Assembly (NCBI RefSeq): GCF_900182575.1
Contig: NZ_FXSZ01000006.1
Coordinates: 1 to 57,731 of the forward strand
Direction of reading: 5' to 3'
DNA from: Solitalea koreensis
GTDB lineage: Bacteria > Bacteroidota > Bacteroidia > Sphingobacteriales > Sphingobacteriaceae
Length of the DNA stretch: 57,731 nucleotides
Made by a program: the position numbers and the translations under genes. The notes below the pieces were generated by a model. It had not been told where the DNA came from. It worked only from the letters and a program-made list of their open reading frames with translations, and did no database searches. Of the stretch, positions 44,818 to 54,213 are shown piece by piece; position 1 is the stretch's first letter, and each line of letters begins with the position of its first letter.

Positions 44818-45444
44818 ATGAATATGAAAGAACATTGGGAAAAGGTTTACGAAACCAAAGAGCCTCACCAAGTGAGTTGGACACAGGAAGTACCCCGAAT
44901 CTCTCTCGACATCATTCATGCTTTTAATCTTCCCAAAAATGCTCAAATAATTGATATTGGCGGCGGCGAAAGTAAATTAGTTGACTTTTTGCTTGAAGAA
45001 GGATTTGAAAATATTACCGTTCTTGACATCTCCGAAAAAGCGCTTGAAAAAGCAATAAAACGGTTGGGCCCTAAATCAGAAAAGGTAAAATGGATAGTTA
45101 GCGATATTACTGATTTTCATCCTGAAACAGCTTATGATGTTTGGCATGATCGGGCAGCCTTCCATTTTCTAACTACCGCACCGCAAATCAATAAGTACAT
45201 TGATATTGCCCGAGCGGCGGTGAAAGGTTATTTAGTCATTGGGACTTTTTCTGACAATGGTCCTAAAAAATGCAGCGGTTTGGAAATTAAGCAGTACAAT
45301 GAAGCAAAACTACAAGAACAATTTGCCATAGGTTTTGACAAAATCTCTTGTATAACAGAAGATCATATTACTCCTTTCCAAACCAGCCAGAATTTTTTGT
45401 TTTGTAGTTTTAAAAGCAAGCAGTCCGTGGAACTTGGACATTAA
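44818..45444 (+). CDS. Second class I SAM methyltransferase in the arsenic operon
   Basis: A 208-residue methyltransferase. Motif I is AQIIDIGGGESKLVDFLLEEG, the acidic strand is ITVLDISEKALEKA, and the post-I motif is YDVWHDRAAFHFLTTAPQ. It lacks the CxC-rich ends and the four-cysteine pattern of ArsM, so it is not a copy. It resembles the small thiopurine/tellurite-type methyltransferases. The start is 44818 or 44824. It lies 19 bases after arsM and 14 before the aquaporin, so it belongs to the operon. Its substrate is unknown; an arsenical or a thiol is possible. Confidence 0.88.
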   Translation: MNMKEHWEKVYETKEPHQVSWTQEVPRISLDIIHAFNLPKNAQIIDIGGGESKLVDFLLEEGFENITVLDISEKALEKAIKRLGPKSEKVKWIVSDITDFHPETAYDVWHDRAAFHFLTTAPQINKYIDIARAAVKGYLVIGTFSDNGPKKCSGLEIKQYNEAKLQEQFAIGFDKISCITEDHITPFQTSQNFLFCSFKSKQSVELGH

Positions 45445-45458
45445 TTGAAGATATCTGA

Positions 45459-46094
45459 ATGAAAAAATATTTAGCCGAACTAATCGGTACTTTTTGCCTG
45501 GTTTTTTGCGGAACAGGTGCTATTACCATTAATGAAGTAACAGTTGGTTCAGTAACCCACATGGGAATTGCCATCACCTTTGGGCTTATAGTCATGGCCA
45601 TGATTTATGCTTTTGGCGAAGTTTCAGGATCACATATTAATCCGGCTGTAACACTCTCTCTTGCCGTTGGAGGTCATTTCGAATGGCGAGAAACAGTTCC
45701 ATACATCACTTCACAATTAACAGGAGCATTAATAGCCAGTCTCGCACTTAAAGTACTGTTTCCATCAAGTCTATTGTTGGGTGCAACTTTGCCTGCAAAT
45801 GCCACTCTTCAGTCATTTATACTAGAGATTATTTTAACTTTTATGCTGATGCTAACGGTTTTATTAGTGTCCGGCTCTAAAAATAATCAGTTTACGGGAT
45901 TAGCCGTAGGGGGAGTTGTTTTGTTAGAAGCGATGTTTGCCGGACCTATTTGCGGAGCCTCTATGAATCCGGCCCGATCTATAGCTCCTGCCCTGGTTTC
46001 TGGTCATATGGAACATTTGTGGATATATATATGCGCTCCGGTTGTAGGAGCATTATTGGCAACCGGAATCTGTAAGTTGTTAGGAAAGAGATAA
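45459..46094 (+). CDS. Aquaporin (MIP family), AqpS-like
   Basis: A 211-residue channel with six helices and the two NPA loops: SHINPAVTL (NPA at residues 61-63) and SMNPARSIAPAL (NPA at 170-172). In Sinorhizobium meliloti an aquaglyceroporin (AqpS) in an ars operon lets arsenite out; this gene lies in the same kind of cluster between a methyltransferase and arsC. No arsB or acr3 gene is in the cluster. Arsenite export down its gradient is inferred from context; water or glycerol transport is an alternative. Confidence 0.92.
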   Translation: MKKYLAELIGTFCLVFCGTGAITINEVTVGSVTHMGIAITFGLIVMAMIYAFGEVSGSHINPAVTLSLAVGGHFEWRETVPYITSQLTGALIASLALKVLFPSSLLLGATLPANATLQSFILEIILTFMLMLTVLLVSGSKNNQFTGLAVGGVVLLEAMFAGPICGASMNPARSIAPALVSGHMEHLWIYICAPVVGALLATGICKLLGKR

Positions 46095-46127
46095 TTGATA
46101 AAGAGTTAAATTGAAATATATTTATAA

Positions 46128-46544
46128 ATGAAAAAAGTATTAGTCCTTTGCACTGGTAATTCTTGTCGAAGTCAAATGGCACACGGGTATCTGGAGCATT
46201 TCGCAGGAAATAAAGCCCATATTTATAGTGCAGGTGTTGAAACTCATGGCGTAAATCCTAATGCAATTGCTATTATGGCAGACGATGATGTGGATATTTC
46301 AAAGCACACTTCAAATAACGTAAATGAATACTTGGATATTGATTTTGATTTTGTGATTACTGTTTGTGATAACGCCAATGAACGTTGTCCGGTATTTCCA
46401 TCAAAAGCAAAGAAATTTCATCACAATTTCCCTGATCCGGCAAATTTGCCCGGCAACTGGGAAGAACTTCGCCCTGAATTTGCTCGTGTTCGAAATATGA
46501 TTAAAGAATATATGAGCGATTTTGTGAAACAAAACATCGCTTAA
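46128..46544 (+). CDS. arsC: Arsenate reductase ArsC, thioredoxin-coupled
   Basis: A 138-residue enzyme of the low-molecular-weight phosphatase fold that reduces arsenate to arsenite. The P-loop is CTGNSCRS (Cys8 to Arg14). The redox cysteines Cys80 and Cys87 are in VCDNANERCPVF. The spacing Cys8, Cys80, Cys87 equals Cys10, Cys82, Cys89 of the Staphylococcus pI258 enzyme, so it uses thioredoxin. It is last in the arsenic cluster, 33 bases after the aquaporin. Confidence 0.95.
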   Translation: MKKVLVLCTGNSCRSQMAHGYLEHFAGNKAHIYSAGVETHGVNPNAIAIMADDDVDISKHTSNNVNEYLDIDFDFVITVCDNANERCPVFPSKAKKFHHNFPDPANLPGNWEELRPEFARVRNMIKEYMSDFVKQNIA

Positions 46545-46681
46545 CAACAAAACCCGCATATGCAGTAAGCTAACAAACGGCCATTAAAGTAAAATTAGCG
46601 GGTTCTTGATGGCCTATTAAAAACAAAACACTTTCAGAAAAAAAAGAGCTGTCTCCAAATTCGATTTAACCTTATTAAGTC

Positions 46682-46745
46682 TTGTTGAACGGAGTCGAAG
46701 GGTCTGTTCGTTAATGACACAGGCCCTTCGACTACGCTCAGGTGA
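46682..46745. repeat. REP-like imperfect palindrome
   Basis: TTGAACGGAGTCGAAGGG (46684-46701) faces CCCTTCGACTACGCTCAGG (about 46724-46742) with a short loop. The CTTCGACTACGCTCAGG type sequence is widespread as an intergenic repeat in Bacteroidota. It separates arsC from the DinB-like gene. Confidence 0.7.
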
Positions 46746-46749
46746 CTAA

Positions 46750-47361
46750 TTACCTCTTTGGGAAATTAGGATTCGCCATTACTTCTTCAATTTGTAAAGT
46801 GTGACGGGCAGAGTGTGCTGCCATAAAAAGTATAGCTTGATAGGTATCTATTTTACCTATTGCCGGATGATCGATCACATGGTCGCGAAGATCATCTTTG
46901 GTGCTTGAAATGTATTTTATGTGATCATTTCGTCGATCAAGAAATGCTTTAACAGCATCTTGTTCTGTAGGTAGTTTTGCACCGGTTGGTTGTAAAAATT
47001 CAGGAGCCTTGAATTTTTTTGAACGATCAGTAATCATCGTAATTATCTGTTCATCCGTAACTTTTATGTCTTTTCTCATGTCAGGATTGGCCGCATCTTT
47101 CATGCCTTGTTGAGCCATTTCTCCAAGGGCATTTTCTGCTAATGCAATATGTTCAACACATTGTTTAATTGACCAACGAGAGGTGTCAGCTTTAAAATTC
47201 AATTGTTCGGGGCTTAAACCCTTAAGATCATTCATCAAGTGATCTCTGGTTTTTGTCAAATAATCGACTAAGAATTTACGTTCAGTTTCGTTGAGCGTTT
47301 TTTCCTGTAGGGTAAAGCTGGTTAAAAATGTAACAACAGCTAAAAGGATTATTTTTTTCAT
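46750..47361 (-). CDS. DinB-superfamily exported protein
   Basis: A 203-residue four-helix-bundle protein of the DinB type. It has a signal peptide (MKKIILLAVVTFLTSFTLQ), the first metal histidine in SIKQCVEHIALAENALGEM and the last pair in FMAAHSARHTLQIEEV. Other DinB proteins bind zinc or nickel and handle thiols; this one is exported. No partner is evident. Confidence 0.88.
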   Translation of the reverse strand: MKKIILLAVVTFLTSFTLQEKTLNETERKFLVDYLTKTRDHLMNDLKGLSPEQLNFKADTSRWSIKQCVEHIALAENALGEMAQQGMKDAANPDMRKDIKVTDEQIITMITDRSKKFKAPEFLQPTGAKLPTEQDAVKAFLDRRNDHIKYISSTKDDLRDHVIDHPAIGKIDTYQAILFMAAHSARHTLQIEEVMANPNFPKR

Positions 47362-47468
47362 GGTTTGAATATTAGATAGAATTATTCTCTATCTAATTTA
47401 CCTCAATTTGTCGGAACTTAAAAACAATCCGATAGAGATGTTTTCGGCTTAAACCTATTTTTTTCATC

Positions 47469-47472
47469 TTTG
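47469..47472 (+). promoter_or_regulatory. TTTG core of a near-leaderless promoter
   Basis: CATCTTTG (47465-47472) is one base off TAnnTTTG and lies 4 bases before the start codon at 47477. Confidence 0.35.
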
Positions 47473-47476
47473 CGGC

Positions 47477-48637
47477 ATGCATAAAAACATCAAGTATTTT
47501 CCTGGCCTTAGCGCGCTACGCTTCTTTGCAGCATTTTTTGTTTTAATGCATCATTCTGAAACCATCCGTAAAAAGTATGGATTATTCAATTTGGAAGCTT
47601 TTTCTCTATTTCAAAACGGAAGTACTGCAGTTTCATTTTTCTTCGTGTTGAGCGGATTCTTAATTAGCTATCTTTTGCTAAAAGAAGATCGCGATCGAGG
47701 AGGCATTAGTGTTAAAGCATTCTATTGGCGACGAGTGGTCCGGATTTGGCCGCTTTATTTCTTGCTAGTAGCAATAGGCTTGTACCTGGTTCCGTTTGGG
47801 TTGAAGCTCATCCATTTCAATTACCCCATGCCTTATATACCCAATCAGGTTTTGCCTTATTTTCTCCTGTTTATGCCTTTTATGGTCAATATTCTGTTCG
47901 GAAGCAGTTTGCTTGAACCGCTATGGTCCATCGGGGTGGAAGAGATATTTTATTTGATTTGGGCGCCCTTAATGAAGTTTTTTCATAAGCATATGCTTAA
48001 TCTATTTGTCGCCATTATTTTGATTAAAACAGCATTGATGACACTGTTTTTTTATTTCATCAATGTAGAGCCGAATTCCACCTGGGATATTGTTAAGCAG
48101 GTTATTGATATATTGAAATTTGAAGCCATGGCCATTGGAGGAGTCGGCGCTTATTTGGTTTATTACGCTTCAAAAGATAAAAGGCATTGGAAAATATTTT
48201 CTCCGGTATTTCAAGTGGTTTGTTTGATCTTATTGTTTCTGCGCGTAGCTCTGCATCATGAACTGATTGCATCTGAAACTGTTTTTGGAGATGTATACAG
48301 CGTCATTTTTGCTAAACCAGTACTTTCCAACCTCGTTCTTTATGTACTTTTTCTTTGGTTAATTGTGAATGTATCCATGAATCCGAAAAGCTTTTTAAAG
48401 CTAGAAAAAAAATGGTTGAATTCACTGGGAGATGTTTCATATGGAATTTATATGTATCAAATGTTGATCATATTTGCTGTTGTTCTTGTGCTGAAAAAGC
48501 ACCTAATGGCAATGACCCCAATTCCGTCTACCATATTATTCTATTTCATGATAGCAGGAGTAACAATAGGCATTTCTTACCTCTCCAAATACCTGTTTGA
48601 AAATCAGTTTTTGAAATTAAAGGGTCTGGTTAAGTGA
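47477..48637 (+). CDS. Acyltransferase 3 family membrane protein (OafA-like)
   Basis: A 386-residue membrane protein with about ten helices. The N-terminus has LRFFAAFFVLMHHSE, including the catalytic histidine region of the family; GSTAVSFFFVLSGFLISYLL and FYWRRVVRIWPLYFLL follow. It acylates a sugar on the cell surface (LPS, exopolysaccharide or lipid). It is a single gene with a short leader. Confidence 0.93.
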   Translation: MHKNIKYFPGLSALRFFAAFFVLMHHSETIRKKYGLFNLEAFSLFQNGSTAVSFFFVLSGFLISYLLLKEDRDRGGISVKAFYWRRVVRIWPLYFLLVAIGLYLVPFGLKLIHFNYPMPYIPNQVLPYFLLFMPFMVNILFGSSLLEPLWSIGVEEIFYLIWAPLMKFFHKHMLNLFVAIILIKTALMTLFFYFINVEPNSTWDIVKQVIDILKFEAMAIGGVGAYLVYYASKDKRHWKIFSPVFQVVCLILLFLRVALHHELIASETVFGDVYSVIFAKPVLSNLVLYVLFLWLIVNVSMNPKSFLKLEKKWLNSLGDVSYGIYMYQMLIIFAVVLVLKKHLMAMTPIPSTILFYFMIAGVTIGISYLSKYLFENQFLKLKGLVK

Positions 48638-48696
48638 AATAATTAAGAGGTTGGTTTTCGACTTTGTTCAAGCAATTAATAAAATTGCACCCTAAT

Positions 48697-49557
48697 TTAA
48701 ATAAATATTCTTTGTGAGAACAGCAAAGCGTCTTCCCATGCGTCCATATTAAGCCCTGTATCGATGTTTTGTTGTTGAAAGTAGTCAATTACGTTTTCAG
48801 TTGCAATGTTTCCTGTGAGCTTGTCTTTGGCCATAGGACAGCCCCCGAAACCACGTACTGCCGAATCAAACCTTCTGCAGCCGCTCAGATAGGCAGCTTC
48901 TATTTTTTCTTTCCAGGAGTTCGGTGTTGAATGGAGATGCACTCCAAATCCAATATTAGGGTGGGCCTTACTGAGATTACCAACCATATATTGAATGTTC
49001 TCCGGGGTGGAAACACCCACAGTATCTGATAAAGCTATAATTTCAACATCCAGTTCGCTGATCTGTTGTACCCAGTGGGAAGCGATATCAAAACTCCACT
49101 CATCACCGTAGGGATTGCCGAATCCCATGGAGATATAGATCACTAATTTTTTCTTGTTTTTGATACTTAACTGCTGGATTTTCTCCACTGTAACCAATGA
49201 ATCGGCAATGGATGAATTGGTATTACGTAATTGGAAGGTTTCTGAGATGGAAAAAGGAAATCCAAAATAAGTGAGCTTCTCGAATTGACATCCTTCTTCA
49301 GCACCTCTTAAATTGGCTATAATGGCCAATAGTTTGGTGGTAGTGGAGGAGAGATCAAGTTTTTTCAATACTTCTTTCGTGTCAGCCATTTGAGGTATGG
49401 CTTTCGGCGAAACAAAACTTCCAAAATCGATAGTATCGAATCCTACTTTTAACAGTTTATTAATGTATTCGGCTTTCAAATCAGTCGGCACAAAATCATG
49501 CATTCCCTGCATGGCATCACGTGGGCATTCGATGAGTTTTATTTGTTTATTGCTCAT
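48697..49557 (-). CDS. Hydroxymethylglutaryl-CoA lyase
   Basis: A 286-residue HMGL-like TIM barrel. It cleaves HMG-CoA to acetyl-CoA and acetoacetate in leucine breakdown. The metal and substrate motif is IECPRDAMQGM, the metal histidines are in FGVHLHST, and the catalytic cysteine loop is GFGGCPMAKDKLTGNIATE. The usual third-position residue is met by Pro-Met here. It matches the leucine-dehydrogenase-like gene in pathway terms but is not linked to it. Confidence 0.9.
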   Translation of the reverse strand: MSNKQIKLIECPRDAMQGMHDFVPTDLKAEYINKLLKVGFDTIDFGSFVSPKAIPQMADTKEVLKKLDLSSTTTKLLAIIANLRGAEEGCQFEKLTYFGFPFSISETFQLRNTNSSIADSLVTVEKIQQLSIKNKKKLVIYISMGFGNPYGDEWSFDIASHWVQQISELDVEIIALSDTVGVSTPENIQYMVGNLSKAHPNIGFGVHLHSTPNSWKEKIEAAYLSGCRRFDSAVRGFGGCPMAKDKLTGNIATENVIDYFQQQNIDTGLNMDAWEDALLFSQRIFI

Positions 49558-49610
49558 TTTAATAGGTTTTGGATTTAGGTTGGATGAATAAGACTACAGT
49601 TTTTCAGACT

Positions 49611-50918
49611 TTATTCCTCAAACTTATAGCCCTCTTCAGATGACTTCTTTTCATACGGACGAATAATAAGTCTGGTACCGCGATCATAGCTAAAATAACT
49701 CCATACCCAGTTGACAAATACAACCAGGCGATTCCGGAAACCTACCAATGTCATTAAATGTACAAACATCCAAACAAACCACGCAAAGAAACCCTGGAAA
49801 CGGATGAAACTCATATCCACCACAGCTTTGTTTCTTCCAACGGTAGCCATAGCGCCTTTGTCGAAATAGTTGAAAGCTTCCATCGGAATATCGTTCACAA
49901 GATTAATAATGTTTTTAGCCAAATGTCGCCCTTGCTGAATAGCCACAGGAGCGACTCCCGGATGCCCTTTGGGAAGGTCTTCGGTAATCATGGCCGCAAC
50001 ATCCCCAATGGCAAAAATGTCTGTATAGCCTTCAATTTGATTAAACACATTCACCTTATAACGGTTGCCAGGTACAATTTGTGTGTTATTCAAGCCTTCA
50101 ATGGTAACGCCTTTTACTCCGGCCGACCAAATAACGATTTTGCTTTCCAGTATTTTGCCACTGGCAAGTGTTACTTTTTCTCCGTCATAGCTCAGTACAC
50201 GGTCGTTGGTCCGAACATTAACCCCCATTTCCTTTAAAAATTGCTCTGATTTTATGGAAGCCTGTTCACTCATGCTATTTAACACCCTTGAAGAAGATTC
50301 AACCAAGTTAATCTGCATTCTGCGTATATCCAATTCAGGATAATCATGAGGTAGCACGTGATTTTTTAATTCAGCTAATGAACCAGTTGTTTCCACGCCA
50401 GTTGGTCCGCCACCCACAACCACAAAATTCATCCAGGCTTCCTGTTCTGCAATGCTATCATGCTGTAAGGCTTTTTCAAAATTCTGAAGTACTACGCTGC
50501 GTAAATTCAATGCTTCAGGTATGGTTTTCATCGGCATGCCGTTGTTTTCCAGATCCTTTAAACCAAAGTAATTGGAATCAGAACCAGTGGCAATTACCAG
50601 GTAATCGTAACCGAGTGTTCCAAGGTTAGTATGGAGTATCTTTTTTTCAGGATCAATTGAAATAGCTTCAGCAACTCTGAAAATAAAGTTTTTCTGAAAC
50701 ATAAAGATTTTGCGGAGTGGGTAGGCGATTGAATCGGGTTCCAGGCCTCCGGTAGCAACTTGATAGAGAAGGGGCTGAAAAGTATGATAATTGTGGCGAT
50801 CAATCATAATTACCTGTACCTCTTTATACTTTAATTTTTTAGCAAGCTGAATGCCTCCAAAACCACCACCAATAATTACAACCCTGGAAAATGTGCTATC
50901 CGGAATATCTACTGACAT
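49611..50918 (-). CDS. Type II NADH:quinone oxidoreductase (NDH-2)
   Basis: A 435-residue FAD flavoprotein. The FAD site is VVIIGGGFGGIQLAKKL, the NAD site VVVGGGPTGVETTGSLAE and the second FAD site IFAIGDVAAM. A C-terminal amphipathic or membrane helix (FFAWFVWMFVHLMTLVGF) fixes it to the membrane, as in NDH-2 enzymes. It oxidises NADH without proton pumping. It lies between the HMG-CoA lyase gene and secDF. Confidence 0.94.
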   Translation of the reverse strand: MSVDIPDSTFSRVVIIGGGFGGIQLAKKLKYKEVQVIMIDRHNYHTFQPLLYQVATGGLEPDSIAYPLRKIFMFQKNFIFRVAEAISIDPEKKILHTNLGTLGYDYLVIATGSDSNYFGLKDLENNGMPMKTIPEALNLRSVVLQNFEKALQHDSIAEQEAWMNFVVVGGGPTGVETTGSLAELKNHVLPHDYPELDIRRMQINLVESSSRVLNSMSEQASIKSEQFLKEMGVNVRTNDRVLSYDGEKVTLASGKILESKIVIWSAGVKGVTIEGLNNTQIVPGNRYKVNVFNQIEGYTDIFAIGDVAAMITEDLPKGHPGVAPVAIQQGRHLAKNIINLVNDIPMEAFNYFDKGAMATVGRNKAVVDMSFIRFQGFFAWFVWMFVHLMTLVGFRNRLVVFVNWVWSYFSYDRGTRLIIRPYEKKSSEEGYKFEE

Positions 50919-51075
50919 GATGAAAAGTTATAACTAAAAGTAATAAGTTATATTGAGAAGAAAGATAAAAGAATCAAGGATAAAAGGGGGACTCTATGGT
51001 AAAGCCCTTAAATCCATCTATAATTTCCGTTAGATTAAATAAATACCAAGGCCTTGATCGTTTTCAACTAAAACA

Positions 51076-51109
51076 AAAAAGCATCTGCCATTGCTGACAG
51101 ATGCTTTTT
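51076..51109 (-). terminator. Terminator after secDF
   Basis: AAAAAGCATCTG pairs with CAGATGCTTTTT around a 10-base loop; on the minus strand it is followed by T residues. Confidence 0.85.
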
Positions 51110-51129
51110 AATATGCTTAAAATGCAGGC

Positions 51130-54120
51130 TTATTTAACTAATACTGCATCTTTTTTATCAGCTAAAAGATGATCGTCTTTGCTGATCATATCCACAACAA
51201 TTGGGGTTGCCACGAATAATGATGAGTAAGTACCAAAAACTACACCTACTAACAAGGCGAATGAGAAACCACGAAGTGTTGCTCCTCCGAAGATGAAAAG
51301 AACAATTAAAACTAACATAGTACATAAACCTGTAACCATGGTGCGGTTTAAGGTACTGTTCAATGCTTTATTAATTACATCTGAAAGACTTTGGTTTTTA
51401 GCATAGTGCGTGCCCATGTATTCACGAACGCGGTCAAATACAACTACCGTATCGTTCATTGAGTAACCCATAACGGTTAGGATAGCGGCTACAAAGGCTT
51501 GGTCAATATCCAATGAGAAAGGAAGAATACCTCTCAGCAAAGAGAATAATGCCAGCAATACCAGCACGTCGTGAGCAAGTGCTACTACTGCACCTATACC
51601 AAACTGCCAACGACGGAAACGAATAACAATGTATACGAATACTACCAGGATGCCCAATACAATCGCAATGATCGACGAATTACGCATATCATTTGCAATT
51701 GTTGGCCCTACAATTTCGGTAGCAACCACATGACCTTTAATGCCATTCATTTTGCTTAATCCTTCATGTAGTTTGCCATCAACAAACTTATCGATGCCAT
51801 TGCTTTGATCTTCAATTTTGTAAGCTGTAGTAATTTTTACCTGACTTGAACCACCTAAGGTTTGAACTGTAGGAGCTTCATTGTCAAATGATGGAGCGAG
51901 GGCTTTACTCACATCAGCTACTTTTACACCTTTATCAAATTGAACGATATAAGTACGTCCACCTTTGAAGTCAACACCTAAGTCGAAACCTTTTGTGACG
52001 ATAGAAATAGCACCGGCAAGAATAATTAAACCAGAAATAGCGTAGAAGATCTTACGTTTCGCAACGAAATCGTAATTAACATCTTTAAACCAATTTCTAG
52101 AGAAATTATGTTGGAATTTAATGAGTTTATTTTTAGCTAATTGTGCTTCGAAAATCAAACGAGTGATGAAGATTGCACAGAACAATGAAGTGAAAATACC
52201 GATTACCAATGTTGTAGCGAAACCTTGAACCAAGCCAGAAGAGAATACATATAGAATAATACCCAATAATAGAATGGTTACGTTAGCATCAATAATGGCT
52301 GAATAAGCATGTTTAAAACCATCAGAGATAGCCATGCGTAAGCTCTTACCATGATCCAACTCTTCTTTGATACGCTCGTAAATCAATACGTTGGCATCAA
52401 CCGCCATACCAATATTCAGAACGATACCGGCAATACCAGGTAATGTTAATACTGCACCAAAAGATGCCAATACTCCAATCATGAAGAATAAACTCACGAT
52501 TAAGGCAATGTCAGCAGTAATACCGGCATTGTTATAGTAAATTGCCATGAAAATTAAAATCACCACTAAACCAGCTAAACATGAAAGTAAACCTGAGTTA
52601 ATAGCTTCAACACCAAGAGTTGGACCTACAGTGGATTCTTGAATAATTTTTGCAGGAGCAGGCAATTTACCGGCTTTCAGAATGTTGGCCATATCCTGAG
52701 TTTCTTCAGGTTTGAAGTTCCCCGAGATCGATGAAACACCACCTGAAATTTCATTTTGTACGTTAGGGGCAGTATAAACAGCATCATCAAGTACAATAGC
52801 CACAGCACGATTATTAGCTGCAGCAGCTTCAGCAGTAATTCTTCTCCATGCTTTAGCACCGTCAGCATTCATGTTCATTACAACTTCTGGTTTGCCATCC
52901 TGACTGAAGTCAGCACGTGCATTCGAGATTACGTCGCCACCTAAAGCAGCTTTACCATCACGTCCAGATGCTTTCAATGCATGTAATGCAAAGATGTTTT
53001 TATCATTGATAGCTTTTACACTCCATACTAAACGAAGGTTAGTAGGGAAGTTCGCTCTCACCTCAGGCATTGCCAAGTATTCATTTACTTTAGCAGTATC
53101 CTTTAATGCCGCATAGCCCACTACTGAACCACGTCCTAACATTTGCTGACCATTTTGACCTTGAACGGTATTTGGAATCAATACAGCAAATAACGGATTC
53201 TGCTTAGCAAGCATTGTTTGAGCTGCAGAAGTATCCTTTTTACCTGAATCCGACTTCATTTTATTCAATAAAGCCAGTTCACTTTTCTTGGTAGTATCTT
53301 TAGCAATTTCAGTTTTAGCAACAGCAGGAGCCGTTTTTTCAGTTAATGCTAAACGTGCTGCTATTACTTTGTTCGCAGCATCAATAGCACCGAAAACTTC
53401 TTGATTGTCATAAGTTTCCCAGAACTCTAACTTTGCAGAACCTTGTAACAGTTTACGAACACGCTCAGGATCATCAACACCCGGCAATTCGATCAAAATA
53501 CGGCCATTGCCAATTTTCTGAATGTTAGGTTGTGTTACACCGAATTTGTCAATACGGGTACGAAGAATGTTAAATGAACGATCAAAAGCACTTGCCGACT
53601 CTTTAGTCAATACTTTCAATACATCTTCGTTACTTGAATTGAAATTGATACGATCTTTATTCTCTTGCGTAGCAAAAATCTCCGCTAAACGACCATTTGG
53701 GGCCACTTCTTTGTAAGCCTGACCGAAAAGAGTAACAAAGTCTTTTTGGCTAGTAGCAGAACGCTCTTTGGCCAGGTTAAGTGCTTTGTTGAAATTGGCA
53801 TCGGTACTGTTGCCCGACATTGAACGAATAAGATCTGCCAATGAGATCTCCATTGTAACGTTCATACCACCCTTTAGGTCAAGACCAAGGTTAAGTTGTT
53901 TTTCCTTACAGTCTTTGTACGTGAATTTTGCAAAACCAAGGTTGTAAACCGGTTCGGTCGCAATTGAATCCAGGTAAATTCTTTCTTTGGCGGGATCGCC
54001 ATGTGCATACTCTTTAGCGTTTTTTTCCACTTTGCTAACCACCCATGTGAATGAGATGTGGTATAAACAAGCCAACGCTAATGCAATAGCCACAAACCTG
54101 ATAGCACCTTTTCCTTGCAT
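51130..54120 (-). CDS. secDF: Fused protein translocase SecDF
   Basis: A 996-residue membrane protein that uses the proton gradient to pull proteins through SecYEG. The SecD half has a signal-anchor helix, the periplasmic domain LNLGLDLKGGMNVTMEIS, and six helices with GIAGIVLNIGMAVDANVLIYE. The SecF half starts at about residue 690 with GFDLGVDFKGGRTYIVQF and ends with its own six helices (VMGYSMNDTVVVFDRVREY). The fusion is normal in Bacteroidota. The periplasmic SecD loop has an Ala/Lys/Thr-rich insertion (residues 255-310). Its promoter is at 54184-54213; yajC is 21 kb away. Confidence 0.96.
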   Translation of the reverse strand: MQGKGAIRFVAIALALACLYHISFTWVVSKVEKNAKEYAHGDPAKERIYLDSIATEPVYNLGFAKFTYKDCKEKQLNLGLDLKGGMNVTMEISLADLIRSMSGNSTDANFNKALNLAKERSATSQKDFVTLFGQAYKEVAPNGRLAEIFATQENKDRINFNSSNEDVLKVLTKESASAFDRSFNILRTRIDKFGVTQPNIQKIGNGRILIELPGVDDPERVRKLLQGSAKLEFWETYDNQEVFGAIDAANKVIAARLALTEKTAPAVAKTEIAKDTTKKSELALLNKMKSDSGKKDTSAAQTMLAKQNPLFAVLIPNTVQGQNGQQMLGRGSVVGYAALKDTAKVNEYLAMPEVRANFPTNLRLVWSVKAINDKNIFALHALKASGRDGKAALGGDVISNARADFSQDGKPEVVMNMNADGAKAWRRITAEAAAANNRAVAIVLDDAVYTAPNVQNEISGGVSSISGNFKPEETQDMANILKAGKLPAPAKIIQESTVGPTLGVEAINSGLLSCLAGLVVILIFMAIYYNNAGITADIALIVSLFFMIGVLASFGAVLTLPGIAGIVLNIGMAVDANVLIYERIKEELDHGKSLRMAISDGFKHAYSAIIDANVTILLLGIILYVFSSGLVQGFATTLVIGIFTSLFCAIFITRLIFEAQLAKNKLIKFQHNFSRNWFKDVNYDFVAKRKIFYAISGLIILAGAISIVTKGFDLGVDFKGGRTYIVQFDKGVKVADVSKALAPSFDNEAPTVQTLGGSSQVKITTAYKIEDQSNGIDKFVDGKLHEGLSKMNGIKGHVVATEIVGPTIANDMRNSSIIAIVLGILVVFVYIVIRFRRWQFGIGAVVALAHDVLVLLALFSLLRGILPFSLDIDQAFVAAILTVMGYSMNDTVVVFDRVREYMGTHYAKNQSLSDVINKALNSTLNRTMVTGLCTMLVLIVLFIFGGATLRGFSFALLVGVVFGTYSSLFVATPIVVDMISKDDHLLADKKDAVLVK

Positions 54121-54183
54121 AATGAGGTAAAATTTAATTAAAAGTTGATCTTTAAAATTTTATTCGGTTTTTTTCGAGAGTCG

Positions 54184-54213
54184 CAAATCTAAATATTTTT
54201 TTAAATAACGCAA
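54184..54213 (-). promoter_or_regulatory. Bacteroidota-type promoter of secDF
   Basis: On the minus strand TTG (54211-54213), a 19-base spacer and TAGATTTG (54184-54191) match the consensus. The secDF start is 64 bases downstream. Confidence 0.75.

Noticed and set aside
46682..46745. A rho-independent terminator for arsC
   Set aside because: The stem is imperfect, lies 138 bases after arsC and has no T-run; the repeat sequence type fits a REP-like element better.
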